A DNA stretch of 59,801 nt from CAZQRP01 sp964596125 (GCA_964596125.1 CAZQRP010000022.1:1-59801), one strand, 5' to 3'. Shown: positions 24,712 to 32,544, numbered from the stretch's first letter. The notes: a model not told the origin generated them from the sequence alone. A program made the numbers and translations.

Positions 24712-25716
24712 TTACTTGGCCTTGGCGGATATCACTTGAACGAGAGATTGGCCCAGACCATTGACGATCTCAGCATCGTAGCGTTCGACATTGCCCTCGT
24801 CACAGAGTTTGGCCAGCTCAGGGTCTATAGGTAACTGTCCTAGAACAGGAGCATCGGCAGCTTGTGCCATCTCATTGATCTGGCTCTTGCCGAAGAGTTC
24901 AACCTTTTTATCGATTTCAGGCACATAAAGATAGCCCATGTTCTCCACTATACCCAGGACAGGTTTTTCCAGTTGATGGGCCATGCGTACTGCTTTCCGG
25001 ACAATCATCGTGGTCAGGTCCTGGGGAGTAAAAACTATGATTACTCCCGATACAGGTAATGTTTGCATTACGGTTAGAGGAGCATCAGCCGTTCCCGGTG
25101 GTAAATCGACAATCAAAAAGTCGAGCTTCCCCCAGAGTACCTCTTCCCAGAACTGGGTAATTGTCCGGCCGATAAGAGGTCCGCGCCAGATGACCGCATC
25201 ATCCTCACTGGGTAACAGCAGGTTGATGGACATGATCTCAATACCCGACTTTGACAGTACCGGCAGGATCCCGCTATCACTGCCCATCGGCCGGGCTGTG
25301 ATACCGAACATCTTGGGTATGCTGGCACCGGTGATATCACCATCCAGAATACCTACTTCGTAGCCCTGGCGTTTAAGGGCAACTGCGATAAGACCGGATA
25401 CCAGTGACTTGCCCACGCCCCCTTTGCCACTCATCACAGCCACGACGTGATGTATTTCATTCAGGTCCTTGGGTTTGGCCTCGGTGTACTCTACCGTTAT
25501 TTCTTTAGCCTCATTCAGCTTCTCAATGGCTGCCTTTGCCGTTGCCGAGATCCAGTCCTGAGCACCTTTCGTTAGCCCTGCGGATGCTAAAGTAACCTTC
25601 ACCTGCTCATCCGACACATTGATCGCGCGAATCATATTAAGACCTTCTATATTCCGCATCACCCCAGGAACAAGCACTTCTTTAAGACTATTCCTTATTT
25701 GTTCTTCGCTTAGCAT
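24712..25716 (-). CDS. Mrp/NBP35-family P-loop ATPase
   Basis: 334 residues. An N-terminal DUF59/MIP18 domain (about 1-80) is followed by the deviant Walker A SGKGGVGKS near 96-104 and switch and DLPPGT motifs. Members carry and transfer Fe-S clusters. The CxxC usually found after the GIVENM motif, which bridges a cluster between two subunits, is absent: the sequence reads GIVENMGYLYVPEIDKK. This suggests a specialised ATPase that does not hold a bridging cluster in the usual way. It sits between NifX-like and NifU-like genes. Confidence 0.92.
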   Translation of the reverse strand: MLSEEQIRNSLKEVLVPGVMRNIEGLNMIRAINVSDEQVKVTLASAGLTKGAQDWISATAKAAIEKLNEAKEITVEYTEAKPKDLNEIHHVVAVMSGKGGVGKSLVSGLIAVALKRQGYEVGILDGDITGASIPKMFGITARPMGSDSGILPVLSKSGIEIMSINLLLPSEDDAVIWRGPLIGRTITQFWEEVLWGKLDFLIVDLPPGTADAPLTVMQTLPVSGVIIVFTPQDLTTMIVRKAVRMAHQLEKPVLGIVENMGYLYVPEIDKKVELFGKSQINEMAQAADAPVLGQLPIDPELAKLCDEGNVERYDAEIVNGLGQSLVQVISAKAK

Positions 25717-25740
25717 GGTTTCTCCTATATTCTCATTTTT

Positions 25741-26079
25741 CTAGTGATCGCATACATTATCGCCGATAGCCAGCGTGCCGTTAATATGGCTGAGTACTGC
25801 CTGCTCAGGATTGCTTTCCATGGCTCCGAGTACAACACTGATGCCATTCTGATGGAAAATTTCCAGTGCCCGGGGGCCCATCCCGCCAGCGATAACCACC
25901 GTTACACCCTTTTCCGCCAGCCATCTGGGTAAAAGACCGGGCTGATGCTCCGGTGAAGGGATGAACTCTTTATTAGTGATCTCTTTCTTCCGTTCCTCAA
26001 CATCGAACAGAGCGAATTGCTCGCAGTGCCCAAAATGTGGTGACAATGTGCCTCCACTTACCGGTACTGCATACTTCAT
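25741..26079 (-). CDS. NifX/NifB-C-terminal-like metal-cluster-binding protein
   Basis: 112 residues from the ATG at 26079 (GGAGGTG upstream; the longer open frame extends into the preceding gene). MKYAVPVSGGTLSPHFGHCE and GVTVVIAGGMGPRALEIF match the dinitrogenase FeMo-cofactor family (PF02579), which includes NifX, NafY and the ORP apoprotein. It probably binds a metal-sulfur cluster. A second member lies at 28357-28785. Confidence 0.9.
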   Translation of the reverse strand: MKYAVPVSGGTLSPHFGHCEQFALFDVEERKKEITNKEFIPSPEHQPGLLPRWLAEKGVTVVIAGGMGPRALEIFHQNGISVVLGAMESNPEQAVLSHINGTLAIGDNVCDH

Positions 26080-26137
26080 GTAACACCTCCAAATTTTTGT
26101 AATCGATTGTTTGCTAGGCTCCTTACTGCTGCCATTA

Positions 26138-26380
26138 CTAATGCCTCCAGCACTGCTCGCCGGTGGAACAGGGCGATGTTTCACACGGCTCTTCCCGGCC
26201 ACAGCACGTCGTGCCGGAAGCGTTGTTATGGGCTTTCACCATACCGGGAGCCGTTATTTTCTTCTCCAGATTACTGCTGCCACAGCTAGCACAATACACA
26301 GCCCGGCTATTTGCTACGGCAGGCATTAGAAACTCCGACAACTCGCCGCATTCCTGGCATTGGTACTGATAAATAGGCAT
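26138..26380 (-). CDS. FmdB-type zinc-ribbon protein with Cys-rich tail
   Basis: 80 residues. MPIYQYQCQECGELSEF is the FmdB zinc-ribbon start, with the second knuckle in YCASCGSSN. The C-terminus is unusual: seven cysteines in about 23 residues (TTCCGREEPCETSPCSTGEQ and on), a possible additional metal site. FmdB-like proteins are small regulators or metal carriers; the role here is inferred from position in the ORP-like operon. Confidence 0.85.
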   Translation of the reverse strand: MPIYQYQCQECGELSEFLMPAVANSRAVYCASCGSSNLEKKITAPGMVKAHNNASGTTCCGREEPCETSPCSTGEQCWRH

Positions 26381-26395
26381 CTCGACCTCCTTAAA

Positions 26396-27256
26396 TTAAT
26401 TTGCTTTTAATCTTGAAATAGTTTGCCACAGCACCTTCATCTGCTTGGATACGTTATTATCGGTATACTCTGCTACCGGCTGTCCCTGTACCAGTGCTTC
26501 GGTAACTACATTATCATAGGGGATCTTAACAGCAACGTCTATTGACTGGCTGCGGCAAAATTCTTCAATCCGGTGTGTGTTCATTTCGTTCACGTCGTAC
26601 TTATTGATGCAGACCACAGGCGGGACACCGAAGTGGTTACAAACCGCGATTACTCTGTCCATATCGTGTATCCCGGACAGGGTAGGCTCCGCGATGATGA
26701 CCGCCAGGTCCACTCCTGATAGTGAAGAAATGACCGGGCAGCCGATGCCAGGTGGGCCGTCACTCAGTATAAAGTCTACTCCTTGCTTCTCAGCGATGTT
26801 ATTAGCCTGTTGTCGTACCATGGCTACCAGTTTTCCTGAGTTTTCCTGGGCTGCGCCTAGCCGGGCATGAACCAGGGGACCGTATTTCGTTTCAGAGATA
26901 AACCATCTGCCCGCTAAATTCTCCTGCATAGCTACTGCTGCGGACGGGCATACATTATAGCAGAAGGCGCAGCCCTCACAAGAAACTGGATCGACCTGAA
27001 ATCCATTGATCGCATCGAACCGACATAACTCCTGGCAAAGACCGCATTCTGTGCACTTCTCCTTATCGATAACTGCCTTTTGACCGCTCCAGAATTCGTG
27101 CGATTCCTGGTTAGCCGGTTTCAGCAGCAGGTTAAGGTCGGGCGCATCAACGTCGCAGTCAACCATGACTTTGCTCCTGGCCTGGGCAGCCAGTGAGGCA
27201 ACTATTGTAGTTTTGCCCGTTCCTCCTTTACCGCTGATAAAGACAACCTCTTTCAT
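26396..27256 (-). CDS. MinD/ParA-type ATPase with inserted 2[4Fe-4S] ferredoxin domain (second of pair)
   Basis: 286 residues. Deviant Walker A SGKGGTGKTT at residues 8-17, then, at about 65-110, two cluster motifs: CTECGLCQELCR and CEGCAFCYNVCP; the ATPase fold resumes with LSDGPPGIGCP. This domain order is that of the paired ATPases of the Desulfovibrio ORP operons. The start overlaps the stop of the upstream paralogue by four bases (ATGA), so the two are coupled and probably form a heterodimer. The expected role is ATP-driven metal-cluster handling. Confidence 0.93.
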   Translation of the reverse strand: MKEVVFISGKGGTGKTTIVASLAAQARSKVMVDCDVDAPDLNLLLKPANQESHEFWSGQKAVIDKEKCTECGLCQELCRFDAINGFQVDPVSCEGCAFCYNVCPSAAVAMQENLAGRWFISETKYGPLVHARLGAAQENSGKLVAMVRQQANNIAEKQGVDFILSDGPPGIGCPVISSLSGVDLAVIIAEPTLSGIHDMDRVIAVCNHFGVPPVVCINKYDVNEMNTHRIEEFCRSQSIDVAVKIPYDNVVTEALVQGQPVAEYTDNNVSKQMKVLWQTISRLKAN

Positions 27257-28119
27257 TTTGCACCTGTTTTCATTCGGGATACTCCTATTTGTTCAATAGT
27301 GTCATAAAGCCTGATAAAGGATTCGCGCCACTGCGGCATGCCTTCTATAAGGGTAATCCCCTTGGAGTAGAGCCGCGCAATCTCGATATCCAGCGGTATC
27401 CGCAGCAGGATAGGAATGCCCTGTACCAGACAGTATTCCTCGACTTTGCTATTTTGAGTGTTGTCCCGGTTAATCACCACGCCACACGGTATTTGCAGTT
27501 CATGCACCATATCTACAGCCAGTGTCAGGTCATTAAAGCCAAAGGGGGTAGGTTCGGTAACCAGGAGGCAGAAATCGCTGTCCTTGACCGACTCGACCAC
27601 CGGGCAGGACGTACCGGGGGAAACATCAACAATAGCAATACGTGCCCGGTCAATGTGCTTCTTTACCTCCCTGATTACCGGCGTAGCCATTGTTTCACCG
27701 ATGGTGAGTTTACCGTGTATAAACTCGATCCCATTTGACTCGCCTTTCTCAATGACGCCCAGTTCCCTGTTTACCTCGGTCAGTGCATCTTCAGGGCACA
27801 GATAAGAACAGGCACCGCAGCCATGACAGAGCTCAGGAAACAGCAGTACATGCCTGGGAAACACGGCAACGGCATTATAGGCACAGACCTCGGCACATTT
27901 ACCACAGTAGCTGCACTTCTCTTTATTCAGCTCCGGGACGGTAATTGACACGTTCTCCCGGTAGCTGAAAGAGGGCTTTAAGAGTATATGGGCATTAGGC
28001 TCCTCCACATCGCAGTCGAGAAGCTGTACTGTTCTCTCCTTAGCTAATGATAGAGCCAGGCTGGTGGCAACTAGTGTCTTGCCAGTGCCACCTTTGCCAC
28101 TTGCAATAGATAGTATCAT
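27253..28119 (-). CDS. MinD/ParA-type ATPase with inserted 2[4Fe-4S] ferredoxin domain (first of pair)
   Basis: 288 residues. Walker A SGKGGTGKT at residues 7-15, ferredoxin insert with CSYCGKCAEVCA and CHGCGACSYLCP, then IVDVSPGTSCPVVESV. It is a diverged paralogue of the next gene, with which it overlaps by four bases. Fe-S clusters inside a nucleotide-driven switch protein suggest coupling of redox state to ATP hydrolysis. It is preceded by the small Gly-rich zinc-ribbon gene after seven bases. Confidence 0.93.
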   Translation of the reverse strand: MILSIASGKGGTGKTLVATSLALSLAKERTVQLLDCDVEEPNAHILLKPSFSYRENVSITVPELNKEKCSYCGKCAEVCAYNAVAVFPRHVLLFPELCHGCGACSYLCPEDALTEVNRELGVIEKGESNGIEFIHGKLTIGETMATPVIREVKKHIDRARIAIVDVSPGTSCPVVESVKDSDFCLLVTEPTPFGFNDLTLAVDMVHELQIPCGVVINRDNTQNSKVEEYCLVQGIPILLRIPLDIEIARLYSKGITLIEGMPQWRESFIRLYDTIEQIGVSRMKTGAK

Positions 28120-28126
28120 TTAAAGC

Positions 28127-28324
28127 TTATCCCTTTATCATCTTCACCTTACACTTAGGACAGTCAAGGCTATAGCAGGGGGTCCCTCTTTGATGGGGAA
28201 CCCTGGTACCGCAGCTCGGGCAGATACAATCCCCACCGGGGCCGGTCCCGGGCTGGGTCCCTCCCATCCTGCCGCCCCTTCCATCCTGCCCACGTGGTGG
28301 TCCTGTTCCGTCTCCTCTTGGCAT
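28127..28324 (-). CDS. small zinc ribbon with Gly/Arg-rich N-terminus
   Basis: 65 residues. The first 30 are mostly Gly, Arg, Pro and Thr (MPRGDGTGPPRGQDGRGGRM), the start typical of DUF5320-like proteins encoded beside Mrp and NifX genes. The rest is a zinc ribbon: CICPSCGTRVPHQRGTPC with CPKCKV. It is probably an accessory metal-binding protein of the operon. GGAGGT precedes the ATG. Confidence 0.85.
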   Translation of the reverse strand: MPRGDGTGPPRGQDGRGGRMGGTQPGTGPGGDCICPSCGTRVPHQRGTPCYSLDCPKCKVKMIKG

Positions 28325-28356
28325 GGAATTACCTCCTGGTCCTGTTATTTGCCTGT

Positions 28357-28785
28357 TTATATACTGCCGCCTCCTCCCATGCGCCGTCCCATTCCCATAC
28401 CCATGCCTCTACCTCTACCCATACCTTTGCCGAAGTGTGGTGCCACAGTCGGCTGTGAACTTGCCTCGAAATGACCTGAGTTAAAGCTTTTAATAACATC
28501 CTGCACCTTGCCTGAAGCTCCGGTCATTACTTTGATTCCGGCGGCTAATAATACCTGATGTGCATTAGGACCGCAGTTACCGGTCAGCACTGCCTCAACT
28601 CCTTTACTGGCGACCATCTGAGCGGTGGCGATTCCCGCTCCACCTGGAGCAGTGGCACTGGAATTTTCTATTGCTTCAAATTGCATTGACTCCGGGTCGA
28701 CGATGATGAAGTACCGGCATCGGCCAAAGCGAGGGTCCATGTCGGCGTCAAGGCTTGCCTCCATTGCTGAAATGCCGATTTTCAT
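28357..28785 (-). CDS. NifX-like metal-cluster-binding protein with Gly/Met/Arg tail
   Basis: 142 residues. The PF02579 fold occupies residues 1-115 (MKIGISAMEASLDADMDPRF, RCRYFIIVD, GVEAVLTGNCGPNAHQVL). The last 25 residues are a repeat of Gly, Met and Arg (GKGMGRGRGMGMGMGRRMGG), possibly a flexible metal- or partner-binding tail. It is the second NifX-like protein in this operon. Confidence 0.9.
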   Translation of the reverse strand: MKIGISAMEASLDADMDPRFGRCRYFIIVDPESMQFEAIENSSATAPGGAGIATAQMVASKGVEAVLTGNCGPNAHQVLLAAGIKVMTGASGKVQDVIKSFNSGHFEASSQPTVAPHFGKGMGRGRGMGMGMGRRMGGGGSI

Positions 28786-28861
28786 GTTTCACTCCTTTTC
28801 ATCCGGCCGGGAGAGGTGATATAGATAAGGAACATCACGCCCAGCCAGACCGGTTTTTCAC

Positions 28862-29143
28862 TTACTCCTCTTTTACTTCGAGTTCTTTAATTCTGGCATC
28901 GATTTCTTCAAGATGCCTTTTCAGGGCATTTGCTTCTTCCTTCAGGAAATCTAGCTCCTGCTCTTTAGCCATCTGGGGGTAGGGGGGAACTGCTCCCCAG
29001 TATCTGCCGAAGAAGGCAGGTGCGTAGCTTGGGGCTGCGTATAACCCGGGGTACTGACACCGGGGCATTCCTCCTCTTCCTCTGCCAACGTAAGGCCAGG
29101 GAGGAGAAGCGCCCCTGAAACCGAATCCATGTCCGTAAAACAT
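28862..29143 (-). CDS. DUF5320-like Gly/aromatic protein with coiled-coil end
   Basis: 93 residues. The N-terminal half is rich in Gly, Arg, Pro and aromatic residues (GHGFGFRGASPPWPYVGRGR). The last 35 residues form a predicted coiled coil (KEEANALKRHLEEIDARIKE). The ATG at 29143 is chosen because AGGAGG lies eight bases upstream; the in-frame GTG at 29152 is part of that site. DUF5320 proteins accompany Mrp/NifX genes in anaerobes and lack a known function. Confidence 0.85.
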   Translation of the reverse strand: MFYGHGFGFRGASPPWPYVGRGRGGMPRCQYPGLYAAPSYAPAFFGRYWGAVPPYPQMAKEQELDFLKEEANALKRHLEEIDARIKELEVKEE

Positions 29144-29189
29144 ATCTTTCACCTCCTTTAAAGGATTTTTACCAGAAACTGTTTGTTAT

Positions 29190-29573
29190 CTACCACCATC
29201 CATACGGCACGCAGCCCGGACAGTATGCGGGTGTTGTTTGTCTATAACGACCTCGCTGATAGGCCCACCATCTTCGAGGTAACCAGGGATAAAATCTACA
29301 GAAGGTATATGGGTTGCCTCTACCCCATCCACGATGTCCCCAGGCAAACCAACCTCTTCCCATCATCCTATCACCTCCTTTCCCGGCTGTGGTTTGAGCC
29401 GGTATTTTCTGATGTATGGCATCGCTGGGACATGATGCTACGCACTGCCCGCACTGGTTACATTGCCACTGACGTAGCACCGCAACATTGTCATCGATGC
29501 GTATCGCCTGTTGCGGGCAGATAGCGGCGCAGGTGCCGCAGCCGATGCATTGACTGCTATCAATGTAGATCAT
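29190..29573 (-). CDS. 2[4Fe-4S] ferredoxin fused to Gly/Arg/Trp-rich tail, with internal start
   Basis: 127 residues. Residues 1-55 are a standard ferredoxin (CIGCGTCAAICP and CNQCGQCVASCP). After KGGDR the sequence becomes a tail rich in Trp, Arg, Gly and Tyr (GRGWFAWGHRGWGRG). The codons for KGGDR read AAAGGAGGTGATAGG, a near-perfect ribosome binding site directly before ATGATG (29361-29366). The tail is therefore likely also made as a separate 58-residue protein, or a former gene boundary was lost. Confidence 0.85.
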   Translation of the reverse strand: MIYIDSSQCIGCGTCAAICPQQAIRIDDNVAVLRQWQCNQCGQCVASCPSDAIHQKIPAQTTAGKGGDRMMGRGWFAWGHRGWGRGNPYTFCRFYPWLPRRWWAYQRGRYRQTTPAYCPGCVPYGWW

Positions 29574-29576
29574 CAG

Positions 29577-30299
29577 TTACCTCATCATTGTTAAAAGCCG
29601 AATTCCCCTGATCTGCCGAAACGTTGCCCCCTGACTAACATACCGCAGGACTATATCTGGGTCCACGACCATAGTGCCCGAAATGGCATCTACCCCGTAA
29701 TTGAATAAAACAGGGGATAAAGGAGCGGTACCACCGAGAATTACCACATAAGCTTCGGGGCGGCATAGACTGAGCAGATGCGTGATGGTATGGTTGGTGA
29801 AGGCAGTACCTGTGATACCTACGACGTCGGCCTGCGGTATAAGCTTTTCAGCTTCATTTTCGGCGAAATCACCGGGTTGCGGTTGCCGCTCAATTACCCA
29901 CAGTTCTTTCGCTACCCGACTGAGCATCGGTACAAAGGGAAAATGCCCCACTATAGCTACGTTCCTGTCCTTTCCCTTTTCCATAAGGAGGTCGCCGGCA
30001 TTGACTTCTTTACAATGCTGCTCATTGATTTCCAGGAGCGAGTTGATGGTTGCCATGCCTGTTGCAGCCTCAAGAGAACTCGATGAATAGACCATCCGGG
30101 CAAGAGTCAGGGCAGTTTTCTCCATCAGATAGCCGGCTTCTCTAACCGGGGCCTTATTGTGATGGGGACCGGGATCATGGGGCGTTGATGCCAGGCCACA
30201 ACCACGAGTCAGCACTGCCGTCTGAAACGGTCCCTGGCATATATCTCTCACCGGTGCGGTATAGTCCAGTGTGGACAACACATCTTCAATAATCTTCAT
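29577..30299 (-). CDS. DUF4213/DUF364 putative heavy-metal chelation protein
   Basis: 240 residues from the ATG at 30299 (GAGGT six bases upstream). An N-terminal enolase-like DUF4213 part (PVRDICQGPFQTAVL, CGLASTPHD) is followed by the Rossmann-like DUF364 part (VAIVGHFPFVPML, ADVVGITGTAFTNHTI, VILGGTAPLSPVLF). DUF364 proteins resemble PLP-free enzymes proposed to bind heavy metals or modify cofactors; no activity is established. It is second in the operon. Confidence 0.88.
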   Translation of the reverse strand: MKIIEDVLSTLDYTAPVRDICQGPFQTAVLTRGCGLASTPHDPGPHHNKAPVREAGYLMEKTALTLARMVYSSSSLEAATGMATINSLLEINEQHCKEVNAGDLLMEKGKDRNVAIVGHFPFVPMLSRVAKELWVIERQPQPGDFAENEAEKLIPQADVVGITGTAFTNHTITHLLSLCRPEAYVVILGGTAPLSPVLFNYGVDAISGTMVVDPDIVLRYVSQGATFRQIRGIRLLTMMR

Positions 30300-30339
30300 C
30301 TGGATACCTCGGAACACTCATTGACCTATAGCTCCCCGC

Positions 30340-30813
30340 TTACCTGAAGTTCCTGCCCCGGCGGTGTCCCTTCCAACCTTTTCTACCCCAGCCACGTCCC
30401 GGAGCTTTGAGAGGCATTATGCCGGTGGTGTTACAGGTGGGGCAGGACCGTGGTGATCCTGCCATCATGGCTTCAAATGGTACACTCCATTCATGGCCGC
30501 CAGTACAACGGAAGCGTTTTGTCGCCATCTCAAAATTGCCGCCTTCAATCCGTATCGCCTTCCCAAAGAGCAGTGCATCTGCTATCTTTTGTCGGGCTGC
30601 TTCCAGCACCCGTTGAAAAGTAGGGCGGGATATACTCATCTTTTTGGCACACTGTGCCTGTTCCAGACCTTCAACATCTTTAAGGCGTATTGCCTCGGCT
30701 TCCTCCACAGAAACGATGACTTCTTCCAGAATCCTGAGCGGTATTCCCGCTGGCTTGAAGTATGTTACCTCCGGCACGAAATCAACCCGGCGGCATTTCG
30801 GTGGTCTTGACAT
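30340..30813 (-). CDS. DUF134 DNA-binding protein, probable operon regulator
   Basis: 157 residues. The DUF134 signature is at the N-terminus (MSRPPKCRRV, FKPAGIPL), followed by an HTH resembling sigma70 region 4 (EAEAIRLKDVEGLEQAQCAK, then MSISRPTFQRVL), a zinc-ribbon-like CTGGHEW...CPTCN and a Gly/Arg/Trp-rich tail (PGRGWGRKGWKGHRRGRNFR). It is the first gene of the operon and lies 15 bases after a 26-bp near-palindrome, so autoregulation is likely. Confidence 0.9.
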   Translation of the reverse strand: MSRPPKCRRVDFVPEVTYFKPAGIPLRILEEVIVSVEEAEAIRLKDVEGLEQAQCAKKMSISRPTFQRVLEAARQKIADALLFGKAIRIEGGNFEMATKRFRCTGGHEWSVPFEAMMAGSPRSCPTCNTTGIMPLKAPGRGWGRKGWKGHRRGRNFR

Positions 30814-30828
30814 TGATAAAAACTCCGA

Positions 30829-30854
30829 TTATTATGGGCATATGCTCATAATAA
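30829..30854. promoter_or_regulatory. 26-bp near-perfect palindromic operator
   Basis: TTATTATGGGCAT and ATGCTCATAATAA are inverted copies with one mismatched pair (12 of 13). The site lies 15 bases before the DUF134 start, so it should overlap or flank the operon promoter. Confidence 0.6.
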
Positions 30855-31232
30855 TTGTAACAATTAATTCGCTACCGGTCAAATTGCTCTCGATGAATAC
30901 TCCCGGAACTAACGGCCTTAGTCCGGTTTACATCGATGAGAGCATATACTGGAACTCCTTGTAGCCACTATCTTGCAGGGAAGCCGGATGATCGGTGAGA
31001 AGACTGGTATCAATAACGGCTTTAAATCTCTGTATAGAATGGCCTGGTTTTCATAACTTTTACTGTTACTCTCGGGCACGGAACGAATGGTGGTGCATTT
31101 TGTTACAATTGTTAGGGGAAGGTCCTGTCTTGAAGTGTCGGGTAAAGCCTGGTGGGACTCTCTGAACTATATGCCAGGATGGAAAAGTGTACCAGGATTT
31201 CAGGCAGATAAAATAAAGGTTAGGGAGGCACT

Positions 31233-31763
31233 ATGGATAAACCAAAACCTGATTCTGCTTTTAAGTTTATGGCGCTGGGATATAAAATTCGGGATCTGAG
31301 GTTGCCGCGCAGGAATATCCTGAAGGAGGTGGGGATAGAGCCGGGATTTCACGTGCTTGATTATGGCTGTGGGCCTGGGGGGTATATACTACCTCTTGCC
31401 GAACTGGTAGGTGCTGCCGGGAAAATCTATGCCCTTGATATTCATCCGCTTGCGGTAAAAGCAGTTCGAAGAATCGCCGCCAAAAAGCGGCTCACAAATG
31501 TAGAGGTCATCCTTTCTGATTGTGAGACCGGGCTGCCCGATAACAGCGTCGATGTTGTCCTGCTGTATGATATATTTCACGCTCTGAGCGACCCGGACCG
31601 GATACTGGCGGAATTGTACCGCGTGCTAAAACCGGACGGTACCCTGTCATTCAGTGACCATCACATGGAAGAACATGAAATAGTCTCCGGGGTAACACAG
31701 AGCCGGTTGTTTATCTTTTCGGGAAGGGGTGAGAGGACATATAGGTTCCTGAAAGAAAAATAA
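31233..31763 (+). CDS. class I SAM-dependent methyltransferase
   Basis: 176 residues: motif I (HVLDYGCGPGGYILPLAEL), acidic motif (IYALDIHPLAV) and LKPDGTLSFSDHH are intact. The N-terminus (ALGYKIRDLRLPRRNIL) matches a UbiE/arsenite-methyltransferase-like family common in Dehalococcoidia and methanogens. GGGAGG lies about seven bases before the ATG. No substrate can be inferred. A second, broken methyltransferase gene follows. Confidence 0.88.
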   Translation: MDKPKPDSAFKFMALGYKIRDLRLPRRNILKEVGIEPGFHVLDYGCGPGGYILPLAELVGAAGKIYALDIHPLAVKAVRRIAAKKRLTNVEVILSDCETGLPDNSVDVVLLYDIFHALSDPDRILAELYRVLKPDGTLSFSDHHMEEHEIVSGVTQSRLFIFSGRGERTYRFLKEK

Positions 31764-31795
31764 CGATGCCCGCTTAACTACGTTAACGGAGATTA

Positions 31796-32544
31796 ATGAA
31801 CAGGGATAAAATTGGGGACATACGAAGAGGCGAGATATTGTTGCCTCAGTGTGTCAGGGGAAGCAGATACCAGTGACCGAAGACATGGTATTCCAGGTAG
31901 ATAAAGACCTCATAAGGGAGGGGCTCGTTAAGTACACGAGGAAGGCATTTCAAATGCTTCCCAGGCTGGATAAACCGAGAATTCTTGATGTAGGTTGTGG
32001 TTCCGGTATCCCGACCATGGAGCTTGCGAAATTGAGTGGAGGGGAAATTATCGGCCTGGATATCGACGAACGCCTTCTGGATGTACTTGCCGGCAAGATT
32101 AAAAAGGCGGGACTATCAGACAGAGTCAAGGTGATGAAGCGCTCGATCTTTACTATGGATTTCCCGCCTGCAAGCTTCGATATCATCTGGGCCGAAGGCT
32201 CCATATCGGTAGTCGGTTTCGAAAGAGGACTTAGGGAGTGGCGGCAGTTCCTTAAGCCAAACGGATTCCTCGCAGTGCATGATGAGATGGGAGACATCCC
32301 GCTGAAACTGGAGTAAGTCTCCGGTTGTGGCTATGGACTCCTCGGTTATTTCACGTTGGGTGAAGATACCTGGTGGCAAGAATATTTTTCTCCATTGGAG
32401 AAGCGAATTAATGAGATTAAAACAAAGTATGTGGATAGTCCCGGTGTTCTTGCAGCCCTTGACAGTGACCAGCGGGATATAGATATATTCAGGAAGAACC
32501 CTGAACAATGTACCTCGGTGTTCTTTGTGATGCAAAAGCGATAA
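31796..32544 (+). pseudogene. class I methyltransferase broken by a frameshift and a stop
   Basis: Translation from the ATG at 31796 (GGAG upstream) gives MNRDKIGDIRRGEILLPQCV, and one missing G in the G4 run at 31857-31860 puts the rest (GKQIPVTEDMVFQ onwards) in another frame. That frame has motif I (ILDVGCGSGIPTMELA) and IGLDIDERLL, then meets TAA at 32314 after GDIPLKLE, and continues in the same frame as VSGCGYGLLGYFTLGEDTWW to FFVMQKR and TAA at 32542. Two lesions make decay more likely than a sequencing slip. The longest intact piece is 31849-32316 (GTG start, 155 residues). Confidence 0.75.

Noticed and set aside
28362..28460. Repetitive GGTATGGG-type DNA looking like a satellite or CRISPR-like array
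   Set aside because: It is the coding sequence of the Gly/Met/Arg tail of the NifX-like protein. No spaced identical repeats, hence no CRISPR array, occur in the window.
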